Origin: Alphaproteobacteria bacterium
GTDB lineage: Bacteria; Pseudomonadota; Alphaproteobacteria; Rs-D84
Direction: 5' to 3'
Assembly (NCBI GenBank): GCA_017631895.1
Contig: JAGBSK010000003.1
Coordinates: 1-59,849, forward strand
DNA length: 59,849 nucleotides
Shown: piece after piece, positions 23,359 through 30,671 of the stretch
Numbering within the stretch: the first letter of the stretch is position 1
Layout: each line of letters starts with the position of its first letter
Made by a program: the position numbers and the translations under genes
The notes under the pieces: generated by a model
What the model was told of the DNA's origin: nothing
The model's input: the letters and a program-made list of their open reading frames with translations, nothing else
Databases searched by the model: none

Positions 23359-24309
23359 ATGGAAAATAAAATACAGGAATTTTTAGAACGTGTGCGTGGG
23401 GCAAAGTCTATTGCCATTATGGGACATAAAAATCCCGATGGCGATTCGTTGTGTAGCGTTTTAGCATTGGCGCATTTGATTGAAGAGAATTTTGGAGTTA
23501 GTCCTGTTTGTATGTATGATGGTAATATTCCAGAAAATCTGTCTGAGGTTCCGTTGCGCACGCGAATCAAATATTTTGAACGCGTAGATTTGTCAGAAGT
23601 TTATGATTTGGCAATTGTTATGGATTATGGAAATCCTGTTCATATTGGGGGACCGCGACCCGTGGTTGATAATGCAAAATTTGTTGTTGAAATCGATCAT
23701 CATAAAAATGAAAACCCAATCGGTCAGTTGTGTATAAATGATGATACGGCGGCGGCAACGGCTGTGATAGTATATAGGATTATGCGTGCGGGTGGATTGA
23801 TGATGGATTCGCGTACGGCTGATTTGTTGGCGTTGGCGATTTTTACCGATACTGGGAATTTCAAGTTTGTGCGCAATGGTGATGCATTGCGTATTATGGC
23901 AGACTTGGTTGATGCTGGTGTCAATATTCGCAATTTAATTGAATTGATGAATAATAAACCACGCAAGGCCGTGCAGTTAGAGGCACGTACGGCGGCGAAT
24001 GCAGAATTTTTCTATCATGGGCGTTTGGCGTTGGCGACCATCCAGAAAAAGGATTACAAGTATCTGGACGGACGTGGGGAAACGGTGCTAAGTTTGTTGG
24101 GACAGATTTCGGGTGTGGAATATGTTGTGTTGTTAAAGGAACAAAAGCCCGAACAGATTGGCATATCAATTCGCAGTCGTAAAAAACCGATTGATAAAAT
24201 TGCGGTGGCACTTGGGGGCGGGGGGCATGAACGCGCCGCCGGTGCGATTGTGCGTGATACGATGGAAAATGTTCGTGCGCGTGTTCTGGAATTATTCAAG
24301 GGGGAATAG
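23359..24309 (+). CDS. DHH/DHHA1 phosphoesterase, NrnA-like
   Basis: A 316-residue DHH-DHHA1 protein with G-H-K-N-P-D-G-D-S (motif I), V-M-D-Y-G (motif II), E-I-D-H-H (motif III), T-D-T-G-N-F (motif IV) and the DHHA1 motif G-G-G-G-H-E-R-A-A-G. This layout is that of NrnA, which degrades nano-RNA and pAp, and of stand-alone phosphodiesterases that cleave pApA or c-di-AMP. A diadenylate cyclase is encoded at 57375, so a role in c-di-AMP turnover is possible (inference). It lies between recJ and lolA with short gaps. Confidence 0.85.
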   Translation: MENKIQEFLERVRGAKSIAIMGHKNPDGDSLCSVLALAHLIEENFGVSPVCMYDGNIPENLSEVPLRTRIKYFERVDLSEVYDLAIVMDYGNPVHIGGPRPVVDNAKFVVEIDHHKNENPIGQLCINDDTAAATAVIVYRIMRAGGLMMDSRTADLLALAIFTDTGNFKFVRNGDALRIMADLVDAGVNIRNLIELMNNKPRKAVQLEARTAANAEFFYHGRLALATIQKKDYKYLDGRGETVLSLLGQISGVEYVVLLKEQKPEQIGISIRSRKKPIDKIAVALGGGGHERAAGAIVRDTMENVRARVLELFKGE

Positions 24310-24313
24310 GGGT

Positions 24314-24928
24314 ATGAGAAAGATTTTGTTTGCAATATTTATGTGTTTGTTTTCTGTGGCGTCGTATGCCACGGTTGATACAGAGCTGGTAAAGCAGGCG
24401 GAAAAATATCTGAATTCTATTACTGGGTTGACTGGGACTTTTGTCCAGACCGCAAATGGAAAACAGCAAAATGGGGATTTTTCTATGTTGCGACCGGGGC
24501 GCGTGCGTTTGGACTATGATGATATGCCGGTGCAGTTAATTTCAGATGGGGCTGATTTATATTTCTTTGATAAGGCGTTGGACCAGATTACAACTGTGCC
24601 AATTACCAGTACGCCCGCAGGGATTTTGGTCAGAAAAAATATCGATTTACAAAATGCGGATATTAATGTGGTGGAAACAACGGATTGGAAAAATTCGTTT
24701 GCGTTAAAAATGAATCTGAAAGGCCAGGAAGGTTTGGGAAATATGACGGTGGTTTTTGATAAATCGCCCGTGAAATTAAATTCTTGGTCTGTTGTTGATG
24801 CAACAGGTGCCAAAACAGATGTAGCGTTTCGTGGGTTAAAAGAAAAAACAAATTTTGGCAAGAATTATTTTCAGATTTCGCGACACAAGACGGTTAGCAC
24901 CAGTGGTGGTGATGATTATTATGACTAA
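24314..24928 (+). CDS. lolA: Outer-membrane lipoprotein carrier protein
   Basis: LolA ferries lipoproteins across the periplasm from LolCDE to the outer membrane. The 204-residue protein has a signal peptide ending at S-Y-A, then the LolA pattern: L-T-G-T-F-V-Q-T, G-x-F-S-M-L-R-P-G-R-V-R-L-D-Y, and L-I-S-D-G-A-D-L-Y-F-F-D. The start at 24314 follows AATAGGGG; the open frame further upstream is within nrnA. Together with lnt at 8671 it shows a working lipoprotein pathway. Confidence 0.88.
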   Translation: MRKILFAIFMCLFSVASYATVDTELVKQAEKYLNSITGLTGTFVQTANGKQQNGDFSMLRPGRVRLDYDDMPVQLISDGADLYFFDKALDQITTVPITSTPAGILVRKNIDLQNADINVVETTDWKNSFALKMNLKGQEGLGNMTVVFDKSPVKLNSWSVVDATGAKTDVAFRGLKEKTNFGKNYFQISRHKTVSTSGGDDYYD

Positions 24929-24935
24929 ATAGAAT

Positions 24936-25226
24936 ATGTTTGGAATCAGTTGGGCTGAATTTTTTGTGATTATTTTGGTTGGTGTCATTGTGATACCGGC
25001 ACGCATGTGGCCAGATGTGGCGCGATTCTTGGCGCGGGGGGTCAGGTTCGTGCGTGGAATTATCTGGAAAATTACAGATGCGTCTGAAAATATTAAAACC
25101 CAGATTGAATTAGAAAAACCAATTGATGATTTAATTCAAAATACGACAAATGATGTGTTGGATACGATTTCAATCGCAATAAAAAAACCAAAGAAAACGA
25201 ATCGCAAGCGGGGACAGAAAAAATGA
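24936..25226 (+). CDS. tatB: Sec-independent translocase protein TatB-like
   Basis: A 96-residue protein with the TatA/B layout: M-F-G-I-S-W-A-E-F at the N-terminus with the conserved Glu at residue 8, a short transmembrane helix, the hinge (here I-P-A-R rather than the usual G-P), an amphipathic helix, and a charged, lysine-rich tail. Placement directly before tatC (4-bp ATGA overlap) supports TatB. A separate TatA was not seen in the window. Confidence 0.85.
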   Translation: MFGISWAEFFVIILVGVIVIPARMWPDVARFLARGVRFVRGIIWKITDASENIKTQIELEKPIDDLIQNTTNDVLDTISIAIKKPKKTNRKRGQKK

Positions 25227-25930
25227 AGCAGATGACGTTGATGCAACATTTTTCTGAATTGCGTCGTCGCATTTTGTGGGTGGCGTTAATTTTTGCATGT
25301 GCGTTTGTATGTGGGTGGTATGTTGCGCCCATGCTGCAAGAATTTTTGACCGCACCTTTGTTGTCTGTGTGGGGTGATGGGGCGTTGATTTATACGGGAC
25401 TGACCGATGGGTTGATGATTCAGTTTTCGTTGGCGACATTATTTGCTTTGGTTGTGATTGCGCCGGTGGTGCTGTGGCATGTTTGGGCCTTTGTTGCGCC
25501 GGGGTTAAAGCAAAATGAACGTGGTTTTATTTTGCCAATACTGATTATGTCACCAGTTTTGTTTTTGTTGGGGGTGGGGTTTGCGTTTTATTTTCTGTTT
25601 CCGATTGTGTTCAAATTCTTTGTGGAATTAAATAAATTGGCACCTGTGCCGGCGGTATTGTTGCCCGCAGCGCGCGATTATTTGACGTTTGCAATTGGAT
25701 TGTTAAAGGTTTTTGGGATTACATTTCAATTGCCGTTGCTGTTAATTTTGCTAAATCGTGTTGGTGTATTGCCGCGTGCGCGTGTGCTGAAAATGCGGCG
25801 ATATGCGATTGTCTTTATTATAATAGCGGCGGCGATTTTGACGCCACCAGATGTGGTAAGCCAGATTTTATTGGCGTTGCCGATGTGGGCTTTGTTTGAG
25901 ATAAGCATTTTATTTATGCGTCGCGACTGA
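25223..25930 (+). CDS. tatC: Sec-independent translocase protein TatC
   Basis: TatC is the twin-arginine signal receptor in the inner membrane. The 235-residue protein has six hydrophobic segments, the N-terminal H-F-S-E-L-R-R-R signature, the cytoplasmic-loop motif F-V-A-P-G-L-K-Q-N-E-R, and the T-P-P-D-V-V-S-Q region in the last loop. Length is normal. It is the last gene of the lolA-tatB-tatC run, and a new promoter begins 7 bp after its stop. Confidence 0.93.
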   Translation: MKQMTLMQHFSELRRRILWVALIFACAFVCGWYVAPMLQEFLTAPLLSVWGDGALIYTGLTDGLMIQFSLATLFALVVIAPVVLWHVWAFVAPGLKQNERGFILPILIMSPVLFLLGVGFAFYFLFPIVFKFFVELNKLAPVPAVLLPAARDYLTFAIGLLKVFGITFQLPLLLILLNRVGVLPRARVLKMRRYAIVFIIIAAAILTPPDVVSQILLALPMWALFEISILFMRRD

Positions 25931-25937
25931 TTTGTGG

Positions 25938-25943
25938 TATAAT
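25938..25943 (+). promoter_or_regulatory. Extended -10 promoter of the NlpD-like gene
   Basis: TATAAT preceded by TGTGG. Nine bases separate it from the GTG start at 25953 and no ribosome site is present, so the mRNA is probably leaderless. Confidence 0.6.
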
Positions 25944-25952
25944 AAGCATATC

Positions 25953-27131
25953 GTGAAAAAAATCATATTGATTTTTGTTGGGGTGTTGTTGACGCAAACT
26001 GGGTGTGATTTGCAACCACGTGTGTTGTCGTTGCCTGATTCGGTGGGGGAATTTATTTCCGCACGGTATCCTGCGTTGTTGGCGGACCCGGACAAGTTTC
26101 CAGAAATTTATAATTCTGCGGCAACTGATTATGGTGTGTATGCCGCGCCTGAGTTATATGGGACGGATGCATCGAATGACTATGTAATGTATGCGTCGGT
26201 TGATGACTATATTGTTCCGCCCCAGATAACAAGTGTTGATATGGGACCAGAGATTGTTGAACAAGATATCGCGGTTGCAACGGTTGATGATTATATCTTG
26301 GTGCCAATGTATGGGGATGTGGGTGCGCAGCGTGCGGAAATTAAGACGGATGATGTGCTGACCATTCGCAAGCCAAATGTTGGCGCGCAACAAACAACCC
26401 GTGTTGATTTGACAGAAGTGGTGGTGGCAAGTGGTGATACGTTATATTCTTTGTCGCGCAAGTATTCGGTGCCGGTTAATGATTTAGCCGTGATGAACAA
26501 GTTATCGCCTCCATTTAATTTGAAGGTTGGACAAAAGATTCGTGTGCCAAATTTGGCACGTGTGGCGGTTGAACCAACGGGTAAGACGACGGTCAAGGTT
26601 GTTGAAAAATCCCAGAATTCAAGCGTAGAGAACAAGTCTGCGCAACAAAAAATGGATGACAAAAAGTCCGAGGTTAAGATTACAACCGCGCAGTCTGAAC
26701 AAAAGATTTCATCTGACCCGTCCAAGAAGTTGCCAAAGATTAATGCGCGTTCTTCGTCTAAGTTTTCATGGCCTGTGCGTGGTAAAATATTGTCAAATTA
26801 TGGCGCGAAAAATAATGGGCTGTTTAATGATGGGGTAAATATAGGTGCAACGCGTGGTGCGGTGGTGGGGGCTGCGGAAAATGGTGTTGTGGCATACGCC
26901 GGGAACGAGGTTAAGGGTATGGGAAACTTGATTATCATTCAGCATGATGATGGGTGGATGACGGTTTATGCACATATGGATTCGATGGTTGTGCGTCGCG
27001 GTGCGCGTGTTAGTGTGGGACAAAAAATAGGCACGGTTGGTAAAACAGGCAAGGTGGATTCGCCCCAATTGCACTTTGAAATCCGCAAGGGGACCAAGGC
27101 TTATAATCCGATGCAATACTTGAAGAAATAA
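25953..27131 (+). CDS. NlpD/EnvC-like LysM and LytM (M23) domain protein
   Basis: The 392-residue exported protein has a signal sequence ending T-Q-T-G-C; the Cys suggests lipidation, though the -3 residue (Gln) is not ideal. Next comes a spacer with two V-D-D-Y-I repeats, a LysM domain (about 155-205: V-A-S-G-D-T-L-Y-S-L-S-R-K-Y), a Lys/Ser-rich linker, and an M23 domain ending L-H-F-E-I-R-K-G. The first zinc site is N-D-G-V-N instead of H-x(3)-D, so it is probably a non-catalytic amidase activator like NlpD. GTG at 25953 was chosen because the frame above overlaps the -10 box. Confidence 0.85.
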   Translation: MKKIILIFVGVLLTQTGCDLQPRVLSLPDSVGEFISARYPALLADPDKFPEIYNSAATDYGVYAAPELYGTDASNDYVMYASVDDYIVPPQITSVDMGPEIVEQDIAVATVDDYILVPMYGDVGAQRAEIKTDDVLTIRKPNVGAQQTTRVDLTEVVVASGDTLYSLSRKYSVPVNDLAVMNKLSPPFNLKVGQKIRVPNLARVAVEPTGKTTVKVVEKSQNSSVENKSAQQKMDDKKSEVKITTAQSEQKISSDPSKKLPKINARSSSKFSWPVRGKILSNYGAKNNGLFNDGVNIGATRGAVVGAAENGVVAYAGNEVKGMGNLIIIQHDDGWMTVYAHMDSMVVRRGARVSVGQKIGTVGKTGKVDSPQLHFEIRKGTKAYNPMQYLKK

Positions 27132-27133
27132 TT

Positions 27134-27156
27134 AACGCCACATTTGTGGCGTTTTT
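27134..27156 (+). terminator. Rho-independent terminator
   Basis: AACGCCAC and GTGGCGTT form an 8-bp stem with an ATTT loop, followed by TTTT. It ends the NlpD-like gene. Confidence 0.85.
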
Positions 27157-27224
27157 GTGTGTGAATATTGTCAAATCAGATTTTTTTATTGGTTCTGATA
27201 TTTTGAATAAAAAAAGGAGAGCCG

Positions 27225-28409
27225 ATGAAAAAAATTATTTTTATTTTATCTGTGATTTTGGTGGTCTTGTTGATTATATGGTTGGTGGGGCGAACGCATC
27301 GGCAAACCGTGCCCAATGGTAATGGGTATCAGGCGTCAACCCGGGATGAAAAAATTAAAATTTATGATATCGATGACTTAGAGCAACAAGTTGCTAAAAT
27401 TATTCCAATTGGTGGTTTTGACTATATTCGTGGTGGTGCAGAAACCGAAAATACTATGCGACGGAATGAAACTGCATTTGATGACGCGGATATTTATCCG
27501 CGTGTGATGACGGGTGTGGATAATCCTGATACGCGAACGAAAATATTGGGAATTGATATTTCTATGCCAATTATTGCGGCGCCCGCTGCGGCGCATGGTT
27601 TGGCGCATGTGTCCGCCGAGGCGGGCAGCGCGCGCGGTGTGGCGGCCGCCGGTACCATTATGTCAGTCAGTACCTATGCCAGTTCAACATTGGCGGAAAT
27701 AGCAGGGGCGGGTAATGGTGCACCACAATGGTTTCAATTGTATTTAAGCAAGGATGATGCAGTGAATCGGGCGTTGGTAAAGTTAGCCGAAAATCTGGGA
27801 TATCGGGCGATAATATTGACCGTCGATGCGCCGATTGGCGGTAATCGTGTTCGTGATGTGCTTAATGATTTTAAGTTCCCGTTGGATTTGCCAAATGTGC
27901 CACGTTCAGGTGGGCGTGGAATTGGTGCTATTTTTGCCGCGGCACAAAATAATCTGATGCCGTATGATATTATGCGGGTAAAATCCTTGACGCGTTTGCC
28001 GGTGATAGTAAAGGGCATTCAGCACCCCGATGATGCCGAAATCGCAATTGCCGCCGGGGCGGATGCGATATGGGTGTCTAATCATGGTGGACGGCAACTG
28101 GATGGTGCGCCCGCCGCGTTCGAGGTTTTGCCAGAAATAGCCGCACGTGTAAATAAACGTGTTCCTATTATTTTTGACAGTGGTATTCGGCGTGGGCAAC
28201 ATATATTCAAAGCGATTGCCAGTGGGGCAGATGTCGTGGCAATTGGTCGGCCCGTGATATATGGGTTGGCGTTGGGCGGATGGCGCGGTGTCGAATCTGT
28301 GTTTGAGTATTTGCGGGCGGATTTGCAACGTGTTATGTGGTTGGCGGGTGCCCAGACGGTGGATGATATAAAGAATACAGAACTGCGCCCACGGTGCAAG
28401 ATTGAGTAA
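27225..28409 (+). CDS. Membrane-anchored FMN-dependent L-lactate oxidase-like enzyme
   Basis: The 394-residue protein belongs to the FMN-dependent alpha-hydroxyacid oxidoreductases. It tracks lactate oxidase of lactic-acid bacteria through D-Y-I-R-G-G-A, A-P-A-A-A-H-G-L-A-H, W-F-Q-L-Y-L-S-K-D-D, V-K-G-I-Q-H-P-D-D-A, W-V-S-N-H-G-G-R-Q-L (catalytic His and Arg), F-D-S-G-I-R-R-G and G-R-P-V-I-Y-G-L-A-L-G-G-W. Unlike those enzymes it begins with a transmembrane helix (about residues 4-21). The product (pyruvate with peroxide, or electrons to quinone) cannot be told. AAAGGAGAG precedes the ATG; it is a single-gene unit before tRNA-Lys. Confidence 0.85.
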   Translation: MKKIIFILSVILVVLLIIWLVGRTHRQTVPNGNGYQASTRDEKIKIYDIDDLEQQVAKIIPIGGFDYIRGGAETENTMRRNETAFDDADIYPRVMTGVDNPDTRTKILGIDISMPIIAAPAAAHGLAHVSAEAGSARGVAAAGTIMSVSTYASSTLAEIAGAGNGAPQWFQLYLSKDDAVNRALVKLAENLGYRAIILTVDAPIGGNRVRDVLNDFKFPLDLPNVPRSGGRGIGAIFAAAQNNLMPYDIMRVKSLTRLPVIVKGIQHPDDAEIAIAAGADAIWVSNHGGRQLDGAPAAFEVLPEIAARVNKRVPIIFDSGIRRGQHIFKAIASGADVVAIGRPVIYGLALGGWRGVESVFEYLRADLQRVMWLAGAQTVDDIKNTELRPRCKIE

Positions 28410-28420
28410 TAAACAAAAAC

Positions 28421-28449
28421 TTGCATTTTGTGGATTTTATGTCTATAAT
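28421..28449 (+). promoter_or_regulatory. Promoter of tRNA-Lys
   Basis: TTGCAT (28421-28426), 17-bp spacer, TATAAT (28444-28449), 17 bp before the mature 5' end. Confidence 0.7.
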
Positions 28450-28466
28450 ATGCCCCGTTCAGTTCT

Positions 28467-28542
28467 GGATGCGTAGCTCAGTTGGTAGAGCAACTGACTC
28501 TTAATCAGTGGGTCCAGGGTTCGAGTCCCTGCGCGTCCACCA
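28467..28542 (+). tRNA. tRNA-Lys (anticodon CTT)
   Basis: A 76-nt cloverleaf. The acceptor stem GGATGCG pairs with CGCGTCC (one G-U pair), the D arm has AGCTCAGTTGGTAGAGC, the anticodon arm ACTGA-CTCTTAA-TCAGT places CTT at 28500-28502, the T arm has GGTTCGAGTCC, and the CCA end is encoded. Confidence 0.97.
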
Positions 28543-28550
28543 GATATAGG

Positions 28551-28575
28551 CGACCACAAATGTGGTCGTTTTTTT
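28551..28575 (+). terminator. Terminator after tRNA-Lys
   Basis: CGACCACA and TGTGGTCG form an 8-bp stem, followed by seven T. Confidence 0.9.
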
Positions 28576-28692
28576 ATTTGTTTTTGATTTTTTCCCCAGG
28601 GATTCATACCTATGTAAATATTTATACTGTCTTGATAGAATATGGGTGTTGACATGGAACTTTGAAACACAAAAAACACAAAAGGAGAGAAA

Positions 28693-29304
28693 ATGAAAAA
28701 ATTAGCAATTTCAACACTAGCGGTGCTGATTGCGTGTCCTGCGTTCGCGATGAATCATCCAGACCAGGGTAGCAGTTGGACCATGTGGGGGTTGGATCCA
28801 TATGTTGGATTAAGAGGCGGTATGAGTTATACCAATCTGAACTATAAATACGAGGGTGACAAGGAATCTATGACAGATTATATTTTCCAGGGTCGTGCCG
28901 CATTAGGTTTGGAAGTTTGTGATACTGTTCGTTCTGAAATCGAATGGTCTTATTTTGGTAAATTGTCAGACCAGCAGAATTTTGGTTCCTTTGGTGCAAT
29001 TGATGTGGAAACAAAATTGCAGACTTTGTTGTGGAATTCTTATTGGGAATACAGCGCGTACAAGGTTGTTCGACCTTTCGTAGGCGCAGGTGTTGGTATG
29101 GCGTTTGCAGATGTTAAACGTCATGGCGACTTGATTCCACACCACAGCGAAAGCAAAACCCGTGTTGCAGCACAGGCATCTTTGGGTATGACATTTGATA
29201 TGGAACGCTTTGCGGTTGATGTCGCGGCGCGTTATACTTATGTTGATATTCAATCTGGGTTGCATAACTTTGGTGGTGATGTCGGTATTAGATTTATGTT
29301 CTAA
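28693..29304 (+). CDS. Small outer-membrane beta-barrel protein (OmpX/Opa-like size)
   Basis: The 203-residue protein has a signal peptide cleaved after A-F-A (residue 19), then alternating strands typical of an eight-stranded barrel, with P-Y-V-G-L-R-G-G near the start, F-V-G-A-G-V-G-M-A in the middle, and D-V-G-I-R-F-M-F at the end. The terminal Phe suits BAM. Surface-antigen families of alphaproteobacteria have this build; the exact role is unknown. AAAGGAGAGAAA precedes the ATG, and a strong terminator follows. Confidence 0.82.
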   Translation: MKKLAISTLAVLIACPAFAMNHPDQGSSWTMWGLDPYVGLRGGMSYTNLNYKYEGDKESMTDYIFQGRAALGLEVCDTVRSEIEWSYFGKLSDQQNFGSFGAIDVETKLQTLLWNSYWEYSAYKVVRPFVGAGVGMAFADVKRHGDLIPHHSESKTRVAAQASLGMTFDMERFAVDVAARYTYVDIQSGLHNFGGDVGIRFMF

Positions 29305-29312
29305 TATGCAAA

Positions 29313-29337
29313 AATCCCGCGAGAGCGGGATTTTTTT
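29313..29337 (+). terminator. Rho-independent terminator
   Basis: AATCCCGC and GCGGGATT form an 8-bp stem with a GAGA tetraloop, followed by a T run. Confidence 0.92.
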
Positions 29338-29394
29338 AATGCATGAGATAAATAGATGAATGTTTGATATATCCAGATTATAGTGTCCAGTATT

Positions 29395-29460
29395 AACAAA
29401 TCCCCCTATGTCCACCCACGCAAACATTTGTTTGTGCGGGGCCCGGGTGGGGGATTTGTT
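29395..29460. repeat. Long imperfect inverted repeat at the 3' end of the ferritin-like gene
   Basis: AACAAATCCCC (29395-29405) is the exact complement of GGGGATTTGTT (29450-29460). Inside, CCACCC pairs with GGGTGG and GCAAACA with TGTTTGTGC (2-nt bulge). The right end overlaps the stop codon of the minus-strand gene. There is no T run on either side. Its core differs from that of the palindromic elements A-E. Confidence 0.7.
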
Positions 29461-29815
29461 AGGCTAATTTTGCAAGGGCAAGTTTGTTTAGAAAACCGTC
29501 TTCGATGCCGCTAAGTAATGAATTTAAACCTTCGTTTGTTTCGCCGTCGGTTTGTAATTCTTCCAGGTGTGATATTATAATCATGCACATTTTTTCTAAA
29601 TCGCGGTTGATTAATTTTGGATTCAGGATGTCTGGTTTGAAAACTTTTTTATTGTCGTCCGCCATAAAATAATTTTCTGCAATCGAATCGACCCAGGTGT
29701 CAATATCTTCGGTCAGACGGTCGAATAACAGGTGTTTAGAATAATTGTCTGTGGACCAGTGGTTTATCTTGCATGCGTATTTGAACGCGATTAAATGCTG
29801 CATTAATATGTACAT
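29459..29815 (-). CDS. Small helical protein, ferritin/Dps-like (tentative)
   Basis: The 118-residue product is all-helical in appearance: A-F-K-Y-A-C-K-I-N-H-W-S-T-D-N-Y-S-K-H-L-L-F-D-R-L-T-E-D-I-D near the N-terminus is reminiscent of the ferroxidase-helix pattern of Dps-like proteins (K-x(n)-H-W, then D/E-x(n)-D). Full Dps is about 160 residues, so this is a short relative or only a look-alike. The start at 29815 follows AAAGGGG; a further 14 codons upstream are open but precede that site. It is a single-gene unit with a large hairpin at its 3' end. Confidence 0.55.
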   Translation of the reverse strand: MYILMQHLIAFKYACKINHWSTDNYSKHLLFDRLTEDIDTWVDSIAENYFMADDNKKVFKPDILNPKLINRDLEKMCMIIISHLEELQTDGETNEGLNSLLSGIEDGFLNKLALAKLA

Positions 29816-30007
29816 TGTTTTTCCCCTTTGATTTGTTGTGTGTGTTGAAAATATCACAAAGTTTTTTGTGTTGTTATAGGAGTGATTTCAAATCTTGCTG
29901 TACGCACTGTTTCCGCCAATTCCTGGGAAATCAAACCTGGGGTAAATAGTGTTTTTTTATAGTATGCTGGTGTTGTGTAAATACACGGAACAAAAGGAGA
30001 AAATAAT

Positions 30008-30565
30008 ATGAAAAACTTAACCAAAAAATTATTTATGTTTGCATCTGTTTTGGGTGCGGCGGTACTGTTGTCTGGGTGTATGATGGACTGTCCAAATAAA
30101 AAAGCATACCATCATAAGTCTGCCCAGCGTGTTCAGCCTGTGGCAATTGTAGAAGAAACGGACGCCATTGTTGTTTATCAGACCTATGAAGATGCCGATG
30201 TAAATCACGTTTATGCAAAAATGTACACACACAGCAGTCGTGGTGGTGAATCAAAAATGGGGCACATCAAATTCAAAGATACTGATAATGGTTTGAAGAT
30301 GACTGTGGATCTGAAAGATTTGCGTCCAGGCGTGCCATACACAGTAAAAATGTATCAGTGTAGCGCGTGCTATAATGATGCAGCATGTTGCAATAATTCT
30401 AAACAGATAAATGTCCAGTTGCCTATGTTGCAAGCCGGGACAAGCCGTCATTTGAATCAGACCTATATGATTCAGGGCTTAAGTGCCGCACAGTTAAATG
30501 GCGCAAATATCTATCTGGAACGTGATGGTGGTTATAAAGCCGGATGGGGCAAATTGGAAAAATAA
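30008..30565 (+). CDS. Lipoprotein with SodC-like fold, metal ligands missing
   Basis: The 185-residue protein has a lipoprotein signal (L-L-S-G-C, Cys 24). The mature part contains H-I-K-F-K-D-T-D-N-G-L-K-M-T-V-D-L-K-D-L-R-P-G, which follows the Greek-key segment of bacterial Cu/Zn superoxide dismutases. In SodC the next words are the copper ligands H-G-F-H-x-H; here they are V-P-Y-T-V-K-M-Y-Q-C. A C-S-A-C-x5-C-C cluster follows. So it may be a non-catalytic relative; the homology is inferred from pattern only. AAAGGAG precedes the ATG. Confidence 0.65.
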   Translation: MKNLTKKLFMFASVLGAAVLLSGCMMDCPNKKAYHHKSAQRVQPVAIVEETDAIVVYQTYEDADVNHVYAKMYTHSSRGGESKMGHIKFKDTDNGLKMTVDLKDLRPGVPYTVKMYQCSACYNDAACCNNSKQINVQLPMLQAGTSRHLNQTYMIQGLSAAQLNGANIYLERDGGYKAGWGKLEK

Positions 30566-30590
30566 TTTTGTATAAATAACAGGTGTCCAG

Positions 30591-30616
30591 CCCCGGTGAA
30601 ATACCGGGGTGTTTTT
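30591..30616 (+). terminator. Rho-independent terminator
   Basis: CCCCGGT and ACCGGGG form a 7-bp stem with a GAAAT loop, followed by a T-rich tail. Confidence 0.88.
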
Positions 30617-30671
30617 ATATTTTGGCTTTGGGAATATATGCCTGTGTGCTAAGGTTGGGTCAAGGTGGTAA

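Noticed and set aside
27172..27205. ATCAGA...TCTGAT inverted repeat before the lactate-oxidase-like gene as an operator
   Set aside because: Only 6-bp arms in AT-rich sequence; easily due to chance.
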